The position numbers and the translations under genes were made by a program. The notes below the pieces were generated by a model. That model worked only from the letters and a program-made list of their open reading frames with translations, was not told the DNA's origin and did no database searches. Shown in pieces: positions 33,328 to 46,879 of a DNA stretch of 64,000 nucleotides. This DNA is from Choristoneura fumiferana (taxonomy: Eukaryota > Arthropoda > Insecta > Lepidoptera > Tortricidae). How positions within the stretch are numbered: position 1 is the first letter of the stretch; every line of letters starts with the position of its first letter. The DNA lies in contig NC_133491.1 of the NCBI RefSeq assembly GCF_025370935.1, positions 6,527,971-6,591,970 of the forward strand. Direction: 5' to 3'.

Positions 33328-36300
33328 TAAATTTGTTTTTGTTATTATTTAGTAGGTAGTATTAAGGTACTCATGTCATAAAACTCATTTACTCGGCAAT
33401 CTTCGTTCCACTTTAAACGAAAAAAGTAGTGTACGAAAAAAAATGGAAGAAAACGTCCCTATTTCAGACACTATAGGTCCAAACATCTTCCAGCCAAGCA
33501 AGCAAGCATGCAAATGCAAAATAAGGGGGATTAATAAAACAAAACGCCTAAATAAAATTGAGTAGCAAACATTCGCATCACTCCGCATTTTACTAAAACC
33601 CACAGGTGATGCATTAATTACCGCACTTCCATACTCGCATTTTCTTTTTCCCAGCAATTTTTCCAGTTTTTCTCTTCATAAAAACCTTCCCTAGACTTTA
33701 ACGATGATATGAAAAAAAAAATAGCTGAATTGGTCCAGCCGTTCTCGAGTTTTGCGCTTAGCAACACATTTTACGATTCATTTTTATTTATATAGATTAA
33801 TTTGAAAAGCCTACAGTTGTGTTTCTAATGTTATAATTAATTAAGCAGTACCTAACTTCCTGATAATTTTGACTCTAGATTGAACTCTACTGAACTTTAG
33901 GGTGAAACTTTAATTACTGAGATGTGAATTTAGATATACTAGTATGTTTAGACTGGATGGTTCTAGAAATGGATCTTTCAGGTTACCTAGAATAATCAGT
34001 TTGGAAAAATGAGAGGAAATATTTCTACTACGGATAGAGTTTGTGTTTGTATTACTTCTGAATCTATTTTGACTTAAAGCTAAGTTTAATACCGAGACCT
34101 GAGGTCTCGGAGGATCTCTTCCAGCCACCCCGATCCTTTCCTTTCGCACTCCAGAGCAATATATCTCTATGGATATGTCAAGTTGTGATTTTACTAGACT
34201 AAGCACTAACTTTCGGTGCATTCAAATCAAAGTATGGAAATACAAACACAATGTTTTGTAACAAGTTGAATCTAATTTTAGACTTATGGTTACTTATTCT
34301 ATGTTTATATTAGAATACTCTATGAGATGCTTAATTATAACTTTGATAATTAGTTCAGGAATGAGTTTAGACACTACAGCTATTCATTTACTATAGGCAC
34401 TAGTATCTCTTAATTTAGATTATGTCTTATCTATCTTAGATATATGGAATGTCTAATTTGACATAATTTTATTTTGGTATAATTACTAATCTCATAGTGA
34501 CTTTCACTTATTTTAATGAGCTATCTACTTAGTCTAATTTTCTAGTTCTACCAGCATTTGGCGTTACCGGAGTAAAGCAGAAAGTAAGTACCGATTTCTA
34601 TACTTTACGCCCAGAACACAAGCGTTAATAATAATCTAACTAGCTTATAACTAGATAACCCTTGGGTATTCAAGATAACCTCTGTATTAGGTTTTGGACT
34701 CGTCTATGACTAGTTTTGTCTCAATTCATATATTTTAAATGAACAATAAACTGTTTCAACTATCAATCCTTAATCAATTATGTTTAAATCGAGATCGAAT
34801 GAAAAGTACGTAAATTTCCAGATAGACTGTTGCCTGGTATGTGTCAACTTAAAGCTATCGACCGTAGTCAGGATTTCTACATCCGTTCATTCAATGTTAG
34901 AACGACAACTAAAACAGATAGTATGTATTTATAACACGATAGACTTTTGTATTCTAATTGATAGATGGTCCAAAACCCTCTACGATTTTATCTCTAACTT
35001 ATTACTAGACATAATTTGATGAGATCTTAATCAAAAGTATGAATATGATGTTTGATATTAATTTTATCAAAACAAAGCTTATTTTAGCTGGCAATCGTAA
35101 TTCAAATCGAAATTAGATGATAATTGTGTTAAATATTATTCAGTAAGTTATCTGGCATTTAATTGTCCACTTAGCTATGAGATCGTGTCATATCAATTCC
35201 CGCTTATTCATTATAGGAAAGACAGCTAAAATATGTTATTGTTATTTACTCTTAACAAAATGATCAAACCGTATTTTGGTTTTAAATTGAAGTCAACTTA
35301 CTAATTTTAATAAAGTTATTCGTAGTCAAGTTCTTATGAACTAAGTTTTGTATAATGAAGTTTTGACGTAAGTACTTAAATAAATTTTATGTTTTATTCT
35401 CTTTTCTTAAAATCTAATTTATGCCTTAAAACTATGTGTGTGCGAGTTTAAGCTTTCCCTAGCTCTGTGTTGGAGTTTAGCAATTTGGAGGAAAACCCTC
35501 ATAGGTGAACTAATTGTGTGGTGAGTTAAAAATAGTAACTTTTCCCGGTGTAAGGAAACGCTACTCTAGCTAAGCCCTATGAACTTCCCTACCTATATAG
35601 CCCTAATAAATCCTACAATTGTACTTTAAGCTTGCCTGAGGCCCCTACTCTCTGTCTGTGATTAGCAAAACTAGAGAATTAATCCCACATGTACATTTAG
35701 TGTAATGTAGAAATTCACGGTGCAATGAATTTCTTCTAATCTCCTATCAACAATGATGGTGTGTATACCTAAAGCTGAGCTCCCAACTTTCCCGAAGGAA
35801 AGTCCCTATGACGGGGAGCCCCGCGGAACAGCAGAATACCTAACGTTGTGCATAAATACGTAAATAAATAGGGGACAGGAATTCTGAGTTTCTTAAGTAC
35901 AAACCAAGCGTCAACAAGACACGCATTCACTTCGACGAGCGCTACTTAGTCGTTACAAAAGACAAACAGAATCCACTGGTGGCTGGTACGACAGTAATTT
36001 GCCGCTGAAGCCGCCACAGCTTCAGGAAGTGGAAGCCTATTTCGTCCACGGTTGTCACCGTTAGGTGTCAGACGATATAGACGGACTTAAAGCTCAACCA
36101 AGGTACGTTATGGAGGAACCAAAGTCATTTCCATTAAGTTGGGAAAACACAGAAAAGTTATGGGTTAGTACAAAATATACGTAGGCTGAAATGAAACGCT
36201 ATAAAACGATCACTCCACACTACAAGAACAAATAAGGAACTTCACCGCCACAAGACCGCAAAGTTTCCCTCACACAGAGATTTTCCGAATGAAAATCAGC

Positions 36301-36600
36301 ACTAAATATTTCACAAATAGTTAAAAACCAGAGAGTTAATCATTATTCCGAAGATTAATGATCAAGACCCCGACACTTTACTTCCTGAAGAAATACTCAC
36401 ATTTCTTGTAAATTAAAATTAATTCAAATTAAATAAAATCAAAACCCCATTTAAAATTAATGAAGTAAAATTACCCGATACTATTGACTCTAATTTGTTA
36501 ACAAAATGGCGCACAGAAACTAAACCCCCGACTAGCAAAATAACGATGTTGACTCTACGAAATCTAAATCCATCTGGCCCCCGCCCTTTTTGTGTCACCT

Positions 36601-36609
36601 CTATTTATA
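36601..36609 (-). promoter_or_regulatory. TATA box in LTR-like block 2
   Basis: TATAAATAG on the minus strand in the same context as at 21496 and 53907. Because block 2 is the 5' LTR, this is the copy that would drive full-length transcription. The Helitron lies downstream of it in the transcribed part. Confidence 0.6.
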
Positions 36610-37904
36610 GCTTCTCTCCCGGGACCTCTGGTATTTTCGCGCCAAGCGACCAAACGACGCCAAGCTTACCAAAGTCGACAACGTTGACATTGCCAGCTCT
36701 CGCTTTTTCTTCTGCCAAATCCTTATCTCAAAATAGCCAAATTTTATCCGTAAAATTTATTTTTGAACTAAAATTTCCTATTTATCTTGACACTATCCTA
36801 GCTTAACTATTCTAGTAAATACGTTCCATTTTTATATTGTGCTACAACAATAATTTTCAATAAATATTTATATGTATTTGTCAAATACTTCAATTTTACC
36901 TCAACGTTTTAATTTCCTTAACCTATCTAACAATAATCTTACTTCTAATGATAATTTTCTACTTATTACTCCCTACACTCTTTGAATATAAATAGCCAAT
37001 TACATACTTCTATTGTTCGTTATAAAATAGCTAATTTGCCTACAATTATTAACTGGTATCCCCAATTCGCGCCGTTTATTCATAGTTTCCTTTGTCGAAC
37101 TAACGCTACTCAAAATTTGCTTATAATTTCGCCACGTTCCTACTTTAAGTCAGTGCGACAGAGTACTTGTAATTTCGTCTTAACTAAATGTGTAATTACT
37201 CTGCTAATACTACTCCGTTTTGAATGAAAACTTAAATTTATAATAGATAATGAACCAATGATCTATACTACGATTACGTAATGCTTGCATTTTCGGTTTT
37301 TCTTAACTTATTTAGCTAATTTCGACAACTTGCCGTTTCCATGATGCTTTCGTTGATATTTCTTTAAATTAACATAATTATTAACATCAAATGTATCTAA
37401 GATCTACTGTAGACTAATACTAATGATTCTATTACTATATCAAGTCTATTTTTGATGAATTTGTGACCATATTTCTTGTTTTAGATAAAATTTACATTTC
37501 CATTACCTAAAGCGACCTCTATAATTCCCACGTGAAACTAACTAAATAGCCTCTCAGGTTAATCTGCCGCTAAACCCAGTTCGGCATTAGTTCACTAATT
37601 TTCCATGACGCCTACCATTAATTCCTTTAATTGACCATAGATGGCGTTTTTTTACATTAATTATTATACCCGAACAACACAATTCTAATCTCCAATTAAA
37701 TTTAACATTTACTCATTAAATTGACTGCTAAATTATCCCTGCTTTAATTACATCGACATTCTAATCTCAATTACTCTTATTTAACTGTCTTTGTCGACAT
37801 GTTTTTGTTTCGAGTTTCCATCAAACCTTCATAGATGGCCCCACTAACAATTTTCTACTAATTTATTCCCAGTGACGGTCGTGTGACACATCCGAACCGT
37901 TACA

Positions 37905-38115
37905 GTGTGCCTATAAATTTTGAGGTTTGCCCTCGATTTCCCTAGGATTCCATCATCAGATCTTGACTTGGTGACAATGGGACTACCTCAGAAGAATACC
38001 CTTCCGATTAAAAAAATAAGTTTGAAAATCGGTCCACAATTGACTTCGGTGAACATACATTAAAAAAAAATACAATCATTGGAACATAGAACCTCCTCCT
38101 ATTTTGAAGTCGGTT
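37905..38115 (+). repeat. Lepidopteran repeat interrupted by the LTR element
   Basis: Starts mid-repeat with GTGTGCCTATAAATTTTGAG, then CCCATC-like TTCCATCATCAGATCTTGAC, GAAAATCGGTCCAC and the end TTTTGAAGTCGGTTAAAAAT. The end matches the GAAGTCGGT foldback family. No matching left half is found at 18300. Confidence 0.45.
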
Positions 38116-38590
38116 AAAAATATTAGTAAACAAAGAAATGAGAAATCACCAAAATGAGCTTTTTTGTTAAATCACCTTCCGAATATTTGTTTTTTACTTC
38201 TCCGATGACCTTTAACTTGTGCGCAGAGGCTGGATAGGTGGCGAAATACGTCCCATTTCAAATGAAACTCCTCCATCCAACTAAAACACAATTAAAGGTG
38301 GTTGGAAATTGAGCTTCATTTCGTGACGCTTGCTGGACCATAGGTATACACATACTACTAGCTTTTGCTGGCGACATCGACTGTCAAGAATTCGTTAATC
38401 GCTATCCCGCGTGTACCTACCGCAATTTTCCGGGATACCTAATTCTCAGGGTTTCAAACTACCAAATACTAAACTTAATTTATGTCGCTAAGCTATATCT
38501 ATTATTATAATTATTATATTTATATCGCGTTTATAAGTTAAGCTTGAAGAGATAACAGACAGACAGTTAGTTTCATATTTATGACATTAG
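38116..38590. other. Intergenic, decayed repeat pieces
   Basis: Near 38395-38440 CGCTATCCCGCG and ATTTTCCGGGATA look like scraps of the short retroelement family. No gene. Confidence 0.35.
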
Positions 38591-38691
38591 TAAGGTAAAT
38601 GTACGAGTGCTCGATACGCTAATGCCCAACAGACGACACCCCCACTGTCATCTCTATTGCGATAGTGACGAGCACTTGTACGTTTACCTTA
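38591..38691. mobile_element. Short MITE (TAAGGTAAATGTACGAGTGCTCG)-type hairpin
   Basis: The 23 bp ends are inverted (38591-38613 and 38669-38691), differing at two positions. The core ACGCTAATGCCCAACAGACG followed by CACTGTCATCTCTATTGC is a family hallmark. A related, more diverged copy is at 61470-61600. Confidence 0.7.
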
Positions 38692-39524
38692 TGGAAGGAA
38701 GAGAATTCTGCGCGATTCAACTATGTCTACATGACAAAATTTTTGAATAGTGTTCAGAATAATTATTAAAATAATGTTAACATTACGTGCCCAGCCGAAC
38801 AAAACAAAGTTAATGTAATGGAAATAGGCAGACGACCTCCTGTTCTAAGTTACGTAGGTACCTAAGCATCACCAATATACTGAGCCCCTGGTGCCGGCTG
38901 TACTACAATTGACTGAAATAAAGTTCGACAACTAACTATAACATCATTATTCTGCTTTTTCATTACCTATCAACATTGCGGTAATAACTTTTTTTGGGGT
39001 GAATCGTTTTAAGGACCAAGCCACTATCCTTGCTTTTGTTTACTTGCTTTAGTTTTTAATTTTATAGGTAAGGTGTTTCATAGAAGATGCAGTCGGGAAA
39101 AATCCATTATGGACGAAAGGAACGGAGGAACTTGACCAAGGATATGCTGCGGCCCTACGTATCAATCTTTTTTTTACAGTAAATAACAGCCAAATATGCA
39201 TCAACTTGGCCCGCCATATATTTCGTTAGTATATATTGGCACGCGAAGGAAAAAGTTTCCCCATCCCTGAACTAGACAGTGCCGGACTTTCACCGGCTAA
39301 AAAACCCGCTTGCACGTCCCCAACTCCTTGAAACTTGGATACTTAACTACCATCCGTTGACCAGTGATTCTGCAGAAGGCAGAATGATGCAGACAGGCAG
39401 ATGTTACGAGCCGATGTGAAAGCGGCTCTATCACTCACTCAAGGGCTTGATAATTGATACTGAACTACCGATCTGAATAATCAATCAACGAATTGTTCAC
39501 TTTCACAATATTTATGATGTATTT

Positions 39525-39935
<411 letters not shown>

Positions 39936-39939
39936 AACA

Positions 39940-40559
39940 CATGTTATACACGTGACACATGTCTGAGTCACTGTCACTGAGTCACATTAATTGGAGACCT
40001 AGGTTTCTGCTAAAATTCTGCACAGTTTGTGTAGTTACCGGTGTGCCGCGGAATTCTTGAAGTTCGGCTTGTTTGTCATAATATACACTGTAGAGCTGTA
40101 TGTCGGCGCGTGCGAGAGGCGCGGCCGGCACGTGAAAGCAGTACTTTGGCCTGTCTGACCTCCTGGAGCAGACGTCTAGACACGTAGACGTGGTCTAGAT
40201 ACTTCACTGTCAAATAGGCTATTTCACCCCAACCGCAATGCCTATGAAGGTGTACTTTCGATGCGCTACATTTGCGGAAATTTAGAGATATTGCTATATG
40301 GGCCAGAACTAAGTAAAGAAACGAAAAAAAAGATTTATATCAATTTTTTTTCATTTTATATAGTCAGTGTTTCTACGACATGATGACGCCCAGATTAAAG
40401 CTACTACCACGACCTCTTGAACTTATGCGCAGATATTATTATAGTTAATGTTGTGCGACTTGGCCGTTAACTTGTACCCACTCACGTATAAAGAATGTTG
40501 AGTCTTAAGTCTTATCCAGTAAATGTTCAGACTCAATACGCGGACAATATAAAGAAATC
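39940..40559. other. Intergenic, no gene seen
   Basis: A GC-rich patch at 40105-40150 and an imperfect palindrome TCTAGACACGTAGACGTGGT at 40177 are the only notable structures. Confidence 0.35.
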
Positions 40560-41262
40560 ACAGTAAGGAACCTTAGACTTGGCACGACTTTGTCTAGATT
40601 TCATTACTTTTTAGAGATAAACAAGCAGCTCCATCGACTTGGCTAGTTTTTTACAGAATGTTTTTGGTGGGATTTCACTTCTTTTTGTAGAAAATTTGTA
40701 AAGGCGGTATGTCGATCTCTAATAGTTTGGTTGAACTCTTGTGTTTTCTAATCAGGGTCACCATGTACTCCAGATCTTTGATTATCCTAGTTTTTATAAT
40801 TTTTTCCTTTATGTGGCCATTAAACCCTAACTCTGTACCAAATTTCAGCTCTCTGAGTTTATGGGAAGTACTAGTTCTATTTTGATGATGAGTGAGTGTC
40901 ATAAATGCGAAACTTTGCGTTCGCTTAACTTCGGAACTAAATGACCTACAGACTTGAAATGTTGGATTTTAAGTGTGTGATTATAGCTTACTGGATGACG
41001 AAAATTTCTGCGTTTGGTCTTATCCAGAGGTCCTCAAATAGGGGCCTGAAAATGCGGCGAAATGGTTCCAGTAAAGGATGGTACGGCAGTGTTTGCTTCG
41101 CGCTCGACTTGGCCCGTGGTAGTGCCCCCTACCGTGCCGCCAGATTGGTCTAGTTTTTTTTAAGGTAATCGGCTATGACAGATGGATAAACAGACAGCAG
41201 ACAGACACAACGTATATACGAGTGATCTTATAAGGGTTCCGTTTTTTCTTTCGAGGTAAGGG
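40560..41262 (+). mobile_element. Retroelement 3' UTR remnant
   Basis: Contains ACCAAATTTCAGCTCTCTGA, GGGAAGTACTAG, ATTTTGATGATGAGTGAGTG, a gap, then ACAGACAGCAGACAGACACA and ATAAGGGTTCCGTTTTTTC. These follow the order of a common lepidopteran non-LTR 3' end. No coding frame survives. The inner limits are uncertain and it may be two fragments. Confidence 0.4.
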
Positions 41263-41268
41263 AAAGCT

Positions 41269-41600
41269 TGTAACCGGCTAGCCGGTCGGAGAAATAAAAG
41301 GCGTGTGGTTACAAAATAAAAATATAATATAAAAGAAAATATATACAATTATTTCAGTCAGCACTGCTCGTGTAGATAAATTTAAAAAAAAACACTGGCC
41401 TGAGACTTGTAGGATAGGTAGGGAAACAGGGCAGGGTGTTGAGGTAGCCTCGAAGCGTCCAATCGCGACGGCGATCTGCTCCGAGGCAGCAGAACGGAGA
41501 GGAAGTGGAGATGATGATTTGGATTCAGCAGGAAAAAGGAAGGGCTGCAATAGTGGCAGCCCTTATATCACAAGTAAAAGTCAGTGAATTAGCTATCACA
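41269..41600. mobile_element. Possible 332 bp solo LTR or similar
   Basis: Bounded by TGTAACCGGCTAGCCGG and GCTATCACA, so TG...CA. It interrupts the tail of the preceding retroelement. TATAAAAG is present at 41328-41335 on the plus strand and TATAAGGGC near the other end on the minus strand. No target duplication (left AAGCT, right AAGTG). Weak. Confidence 0.25.
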
Positions 41601-41811
41601 AAGTGAAATAATTAATTTTTTCTATAAATAATCAAATTTCGGCTTACGCCCTGCCAAATAGTAGAGCCAATCGCGGAAAAAAAACAAATGAGTATCAACA
41701 ATTTAGAATTTAGAATTTTGTTCCTCTGTAAGCGGCCAGTTGCGCACCGCGGAGGTTTGCCATGTTACAAGCTAAAGGAAGAAGTATTGATGTGCTACAA
41801 CAGAATCCTAG

Positions 41812-41940
41812 TTAATCTGTTTAAAGTCGGTACCTCAACACGAGTCAGCAGGAGCATACCTAGCCACCTACCTACAGTCGTATATATACTACCTTTTGGG
41901 TTTTAGACCGACGTCAAAAAGTGACGAAGCTCAATTTTTT
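41812..41940 (+). mobile_element. Diverged copy of the GAAGTCGGT foldback family
   Basis: AAAGTCGGTACCTCAACACG, GTCAGCAGGAGCATACC and a terminal GACGTCAAAAAGTGACG resemble one arm and the end of the 12313-12537 element. Confidence 0.4.
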
Positions 41941-41944
41941 TATT

Positions 41945-44900
41945 CACTTATTACATCCATACAGCCATAGAAATTGAACAGCACGGAAATAAATCAAGCA
42001 ACCTTTATGAACAACGATAATGGCGATTTGTCAGGAGTTGGTATGCTATTATAATATCCATTGAAAAATCTGTATGCAAATCTACGGTCGACCTTAATGA
42101 CAGTCGAATTGGAACTATTACGTTTCCAACGTCTGGTTGACTTCCTGGGACAGTGAAATCAGAAAAAAACTAACCATTATTATTATGCAGAATTGCAGGT
42201 AGGGTGGGGAAATTGATTAACTTAGTAAATTTAGCCTACGGCGTCACACATCCCAAAATACATTGAATGAAGCGGTAGAAAAACTGGTCGGTGAGCTAAG
42301 AATAAGTTGACAGACAGTGCTAATATTTGAAGTTACTTTGAATAAGTAGTCCAGATTACTAGTATTTATTTAAATATATTATATTACTTAAAAGATAATA
42401 AGGGACCACATGAGTTTCATCGTTAAAATAAAAGTATGAATAATAATGTGTATTTTTAAAAAACTTTATATTCAATTTAGGGTTTTAGGTACATATTACA
42501 ATACAATTCGAATAAAATAAAATAGATATACTTTTTATTGGATATTATGTGTTTGCGTAAAACTATAAACATATTTTTATTTTCCTGTTACCTACCGATA
42601 AAATCCATGAAGCCGTTTTTTCTTTACATCTAAGTCTAACTACTAAGTACGTAGGTTTATTTATGTGTATAGTCCATTACTGTTGATTCACAGCATTTAC
42701 TCGTGCCATCATTATTGATCTCATAATGTCATTGGCCAGCTGTGTGTTATGCTGTGAAATTAAGCCCAAGGATTCAAAAGACCTGACGACCTTCTTCAAC
42801 GGAATGCAAGATTGCGAAACAGCTAGGGGTCTTAGTTACGGCTTCCGTTTTGAACAAATCAAGTAAAATGAATAAGTAAAATGACTTCATTGACAATATT
42901 GTAGGTTCTTTTCAATTCCAGGATTTTTCTAGCTAAAAGGGTGTGGTATTGGAATGCAACTAATCAAAAGGGTAAAATTAAGTTAAGTTTAATAATTTTG
43001 GTCATCCTCAGGTAAGTTAGTTTCGTTCTAGATAATTTATTCTCCCGTGGATGTCGCTGACTCGGCTAACAATGAGTGCATGCCATTCCTGAATGGCGCT
43101 GTTTAGATTTTGGTAACACCCTAATGAAGGCCTGTTGATTTGAATAAAAGACAACCCTCGTCTTATTCATTGGTGTGTTCGACATTCGAACACTAATTAA
43201 ATTTTAGGCGGCTAAACAATTTTTTTTCATTAAAAATAAATCATTGGCAGATATTTCGTTTTCTAGAATTTTTTTACCGTACAACGGCAAAACAAAAACT
43301 ACTAGACACTGGCAAAATTGTCCTCCAATGGACAGAGCCATATTTTTTAAAGAAACAACAACAACAAATCATTGGCAAACATTCTTTACAAGAGTAGTCC
43401 CACGAATTGTCGCCGAGGCTCGGTCTAGTTTAGGAAGGTGTATTGTATTTCGTGTAAGTATTGCTTTGAGTTATTAATACTTACTCAATTTGTGCACATC
43501 AGTAATACGGGTGTAATCATCCAGCATTACGATACATTAATATTATGACAGCTGTCACTAACACAATGCGTGCGTCGCTGGCAGCAGATTGTGTCATGTG
43601 CAGCTTTAGCGAGTACCTACTCGTAGAGCTGCGGTCGTGACCGTATTAAAAATTCGTCTGCGGCCTGTCTAGACGCGCTCCGCTTACAATGTGACGTGAT
43701 ACCACAAATGTAGCTGTGTTAGTTTGGTTCAGCGTATCGACATACCTACGTATTTACTTAGTCACGCATCCTAAACTCAAATTTTCCCTATTCGATGATT
43801 CAAAGTGAACGCGTGATTCGAGAGAATTAATAATGTAGGTGGCGAATTTAATTGAACTTAACACTCATGAAGTTTGCATTTGTTTAAAAAAAAGGCACGA
43901 TTATTAATGCATTGGAGTCTTTCACTTCGTTGTTCCATAAGACATGGATGCCTTTTTTATATTTTGTGGATTGATGCTTACTTAACACCACCAGTGTTTA
44001 ACTTTACCTCAGACTTAGAATCAATAATAATTATCTTTGGTTTGGACCCGTACATGGGTTTCATTTGGACCTATAAGTTAAAGAACTTCCAGATTAATTG
44101 CTTGAGGTGTTAGAACCTAACAGATCAGCGAGACAGAGAACTAATAATTTAATAATTTGCAATTGGGTTTGTTTAAACTTAGCTTGAATTAACGAACCAC
44201 ATTGTTATTTAAAGCACTCAGCTTCATTGTTATAGCAGTAACTCCGAGTTAGCTTGAAATGGTCAGCTACGGGTACAAAAGGAATTATTTGTAAGTGCAC
44301 TCGCGGTGTTAATATAAGCGGGGTTCTGATGTATACTTTGTACGAGTGCAGAATGCAATTGTAATGAAATTTTCTCGTCTGCACTGCAAGTTGGAGACAG
44401 TTCAAACTCTCTAGACTTCGCTGCAAGTCGACGCTCTATCCGTACTTGGCAACGAACTCTTTAGTTTATACAGTCGAGTGTAAAATATGTACTTCTGCAA
44501 CGCTTCAAAAATATGAACCACGTAAACTTATTCATATGTAACAGTAAATAGGTCGTGGTAAGGTCAAGAACATTAATTTAGAACCCATTTCGTGAACAAA
44601 ATCCTTTGAATTGTCATGCAAAATGACTTATATTCGATCTTAAGTGGGTACCAAATTAACCTTCGTGACTGTTAAGTACATAATTATAGCGGTTCGAATC
44701 GACAAGTAGGTTTACATATTTTTGCACTTGGTTGTGCTTATTCACTTTTAAGTCGTAATTAATGGGATTAGTAAAGCGCCACCTTTTGTCTATCCACCTG
44801 GACTATCTGTTTGCCGGTTAGTAACTTTGAACCGTGATACACATCTACACGCTAGAATTTCTCGAAGGTTGTAGGTTAGGTATATGGTATCTACGAGTAG

Positions 44901-46680
44901 GTACCTACGAGTATGAATTATATGAAAAATAAAAATATAAAAAAAATATAACTGTAAGTAAGTTAGTATTTAGTGAATATCCCAGCGTGGCTGGAGAGAT
45001 CGCATTTTTGTAAATTTTTCTTGGTAAAAAATAGTAAAAGCAATCTTCTATGTCCATGGTGCCATGATCTTAGTTTTAAGAGTTTCAGTATTTTAATACC
45101 ATAAAACAAAACCTGATAAAATCTACTTTTTTTTTTTTATTTAAACTTTACACCGTAGGTACTCAAGTTTCTTTTATTTTCAAGTTGAAATTTTCGAACG
45201 GCTTTGGCAAAAAAAGATGTTCCAACTGCAAGGGTTCCGCTTTATGGGCGAATCCGATTTATCCAGCGATAATTTTGTAACGATATAGGTACCGGGTGTG
45301 GCATGTAATACGAGCAAACAATTAAAACCTACGATCTATATCGTACTCGTCAAACTGAACAACATTAGGTAATTCAAATTTCACCATTTTCGAAATTGGC
45401 CACCGAGATGAATTTAAATTTAATGCTGCCATAATTGACACACTAACTTTTGAGTACTTAACTCAAAATTTCAAATGGATATTTTACATAACATAAAACT
45501 GTAAATATTCAGAACAGAAAACAATCATTTTTAGAATTTTTGTCCTCTTTATCTGTCATCATCATCAGTTAATGGGTATGTATGAACCACTATTCGTTCA
45601 GGATGAAATGTGTCATGACTTCATAAAATCGGGTAGAGATGGGGTAGAGACATTAATTGATTTGCAAAACAAAAGCCTTACATTAATGTTTGGAGTCTTA
45701 GATAATCAGAGATGTTTTTGTGCTCCATACCATTAATTCAGAAAGACTAATTGTGTTTTTTAGGATAATATATTCACCTTATGCAGACAGCCGCGAGATA
45801 ATTTGATATTTTTGTTACTTGTAATCCGGGATCTTTTTCACAAGAAAACTTTTTTTCAATAAAATTAACGCACTGTGTTATTGATTACCTACGTAAATTA
45901 AATTGAAGCTGACACATCTAAATATACTTATACTATAATAGTGGAAAATTTCGTATTCAAAGAGCAGGGCGTAAGAAGCATCGTAAAAACACAATTTAGT
46001 GGCATTATATTCAATGCACGCTTGCAGCACAGACCCGGTCCGGGGCACAGTGTGGCAAAAGGTCCTGATGTGCCTTTCTAATACTAATCGCAGTGAAACA
46101 AACCTAGGTATAGCTAGCTATCGATTCCTTTAAAGTTAACAGTGGCATGGCGCTGTTACAACTCGATTCAAACCAACTTGGCTAAATTTTATTAGTGTCA
46201 GTAATGGTTCTCTGCCTTTTCCCGACTCACGATTCCCAACTGTTTCTTTTCCCAACACACGATTTTCTATGAAACCATGTTTATATAAATTCCATAAATC
46301 TACCTAACCTAGTATGTTCTTTATAAGCATAAGAAAATACACCCAAATTTTTTTTTTGGTTTCGGGGAATATTGAGAGATGGGAAAATGAAACATTTAGC
46401 AAATTAAACATTTGGCAAACAACAATTCTGTGAATAGGCTTCTTCTGCCTTTAGTATGGCATAGGTAGTGTGTTGCACCCTTATGCATGCTTCTCTCACT
46501 CAGTTACAAACGACAATGTTCACTCCGCGCCTCTGATAGACATATAAGTACCTATGAGCTCTAAATGTAAACAGAAGATAACTTTACTTCAGACTTTAAT
46601 CAGACTTTAATTTTTTCAGCTCTGATCTACTGTAAATTGCACCACCTGCTAAAATGTATTCCTTATTTCTGTCCATTGTA
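41945..46680. other. Long unique stretch without genes
   Basis: About 4.7 kb, AT-rich, with no coding frame I can support. Frames of 70-80 codons at 43244, 43874 and 44205 show no recognisable motif. Partial CAGTCAA-type MITE pieces lie at 44468-44545 and about 44705-44740. It may be intronic or intergenic host DNA. Confidence 0.4.
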
Positions 46681-46683
46681 AAG

Positions 46684-46815
46684 GTTGCCTGGAAGAGATC
46701 GCTCTGAAGCGATAAGGCCGCCTATTGCTTACCTTAGAAAATCTCTATGTATATACTTGTTTTCTCTGTACTGTTTACTGTATTGGTGTGCAATAAAGAG
46801 TTATTGTATTGTATT
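46684..46815 (+). mobile_element. CR1-like LINE 3' end
   Basis: GCCTGGAAGAGATCGCTCTG, then AAGCGATAAGGCCGCCTATT, then TGTGCAATAAAGAGTTATTG and a (TATTG)n tail. It is the same 3' end class as the minus-strand LINE ending at 61935. Confidence 0.7.
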
Positions 46816-46879
46816 GTTGTAATTATTTTAAAAATGACGCGAGGGTTTAAAAAACGCAATATTGTTATTGTTAGGATTG

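Larger units (their letters stand above)
30260..33796 (-). mobile_element. Helitron, 3.5 kb, inserted in LTR block 2
   Basis: On the minus strand it begins TCTATATAAATAAAAATGAA and ends GTTTGCGGGGCCAGCTAG, the TC start and CTAG end of Helitrons. It lies between host A (30259) and T (33797) with no target duplication. The empty site is intact in blocks 1 and 3, which fixes both ends to the base. From 5' to 3' it holds a foldback repeat, a decayed Helitron N-terminal coding remnant and a 2.2 kb tandem array. No Rep nuclease or helicase motifs were seen, so it must be non-autonomous. Confidence 0.9.
30053..37904 (-). mobile_element. Giant LTR-like block 2 (5' LTR), split by a Helitron
   Basis: Without the 3537 bp Helitron, the block is 4315 bp and matches block 1 along its length. 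Differences from block 1 are mostly single bases, plus a deletion of roughly 170 bp near 30075 and about 20 bp near 35776. At several diagnostic places block 2 agrees with block 1 and not with block 3 (for example the CCGTATTTTGG segment near 35270), which fits both being LTRs of one insertion. The right flank (GTGTGCC...) does not match the left flank of block 1, so no target duplication was found. Confidence 0.7.
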
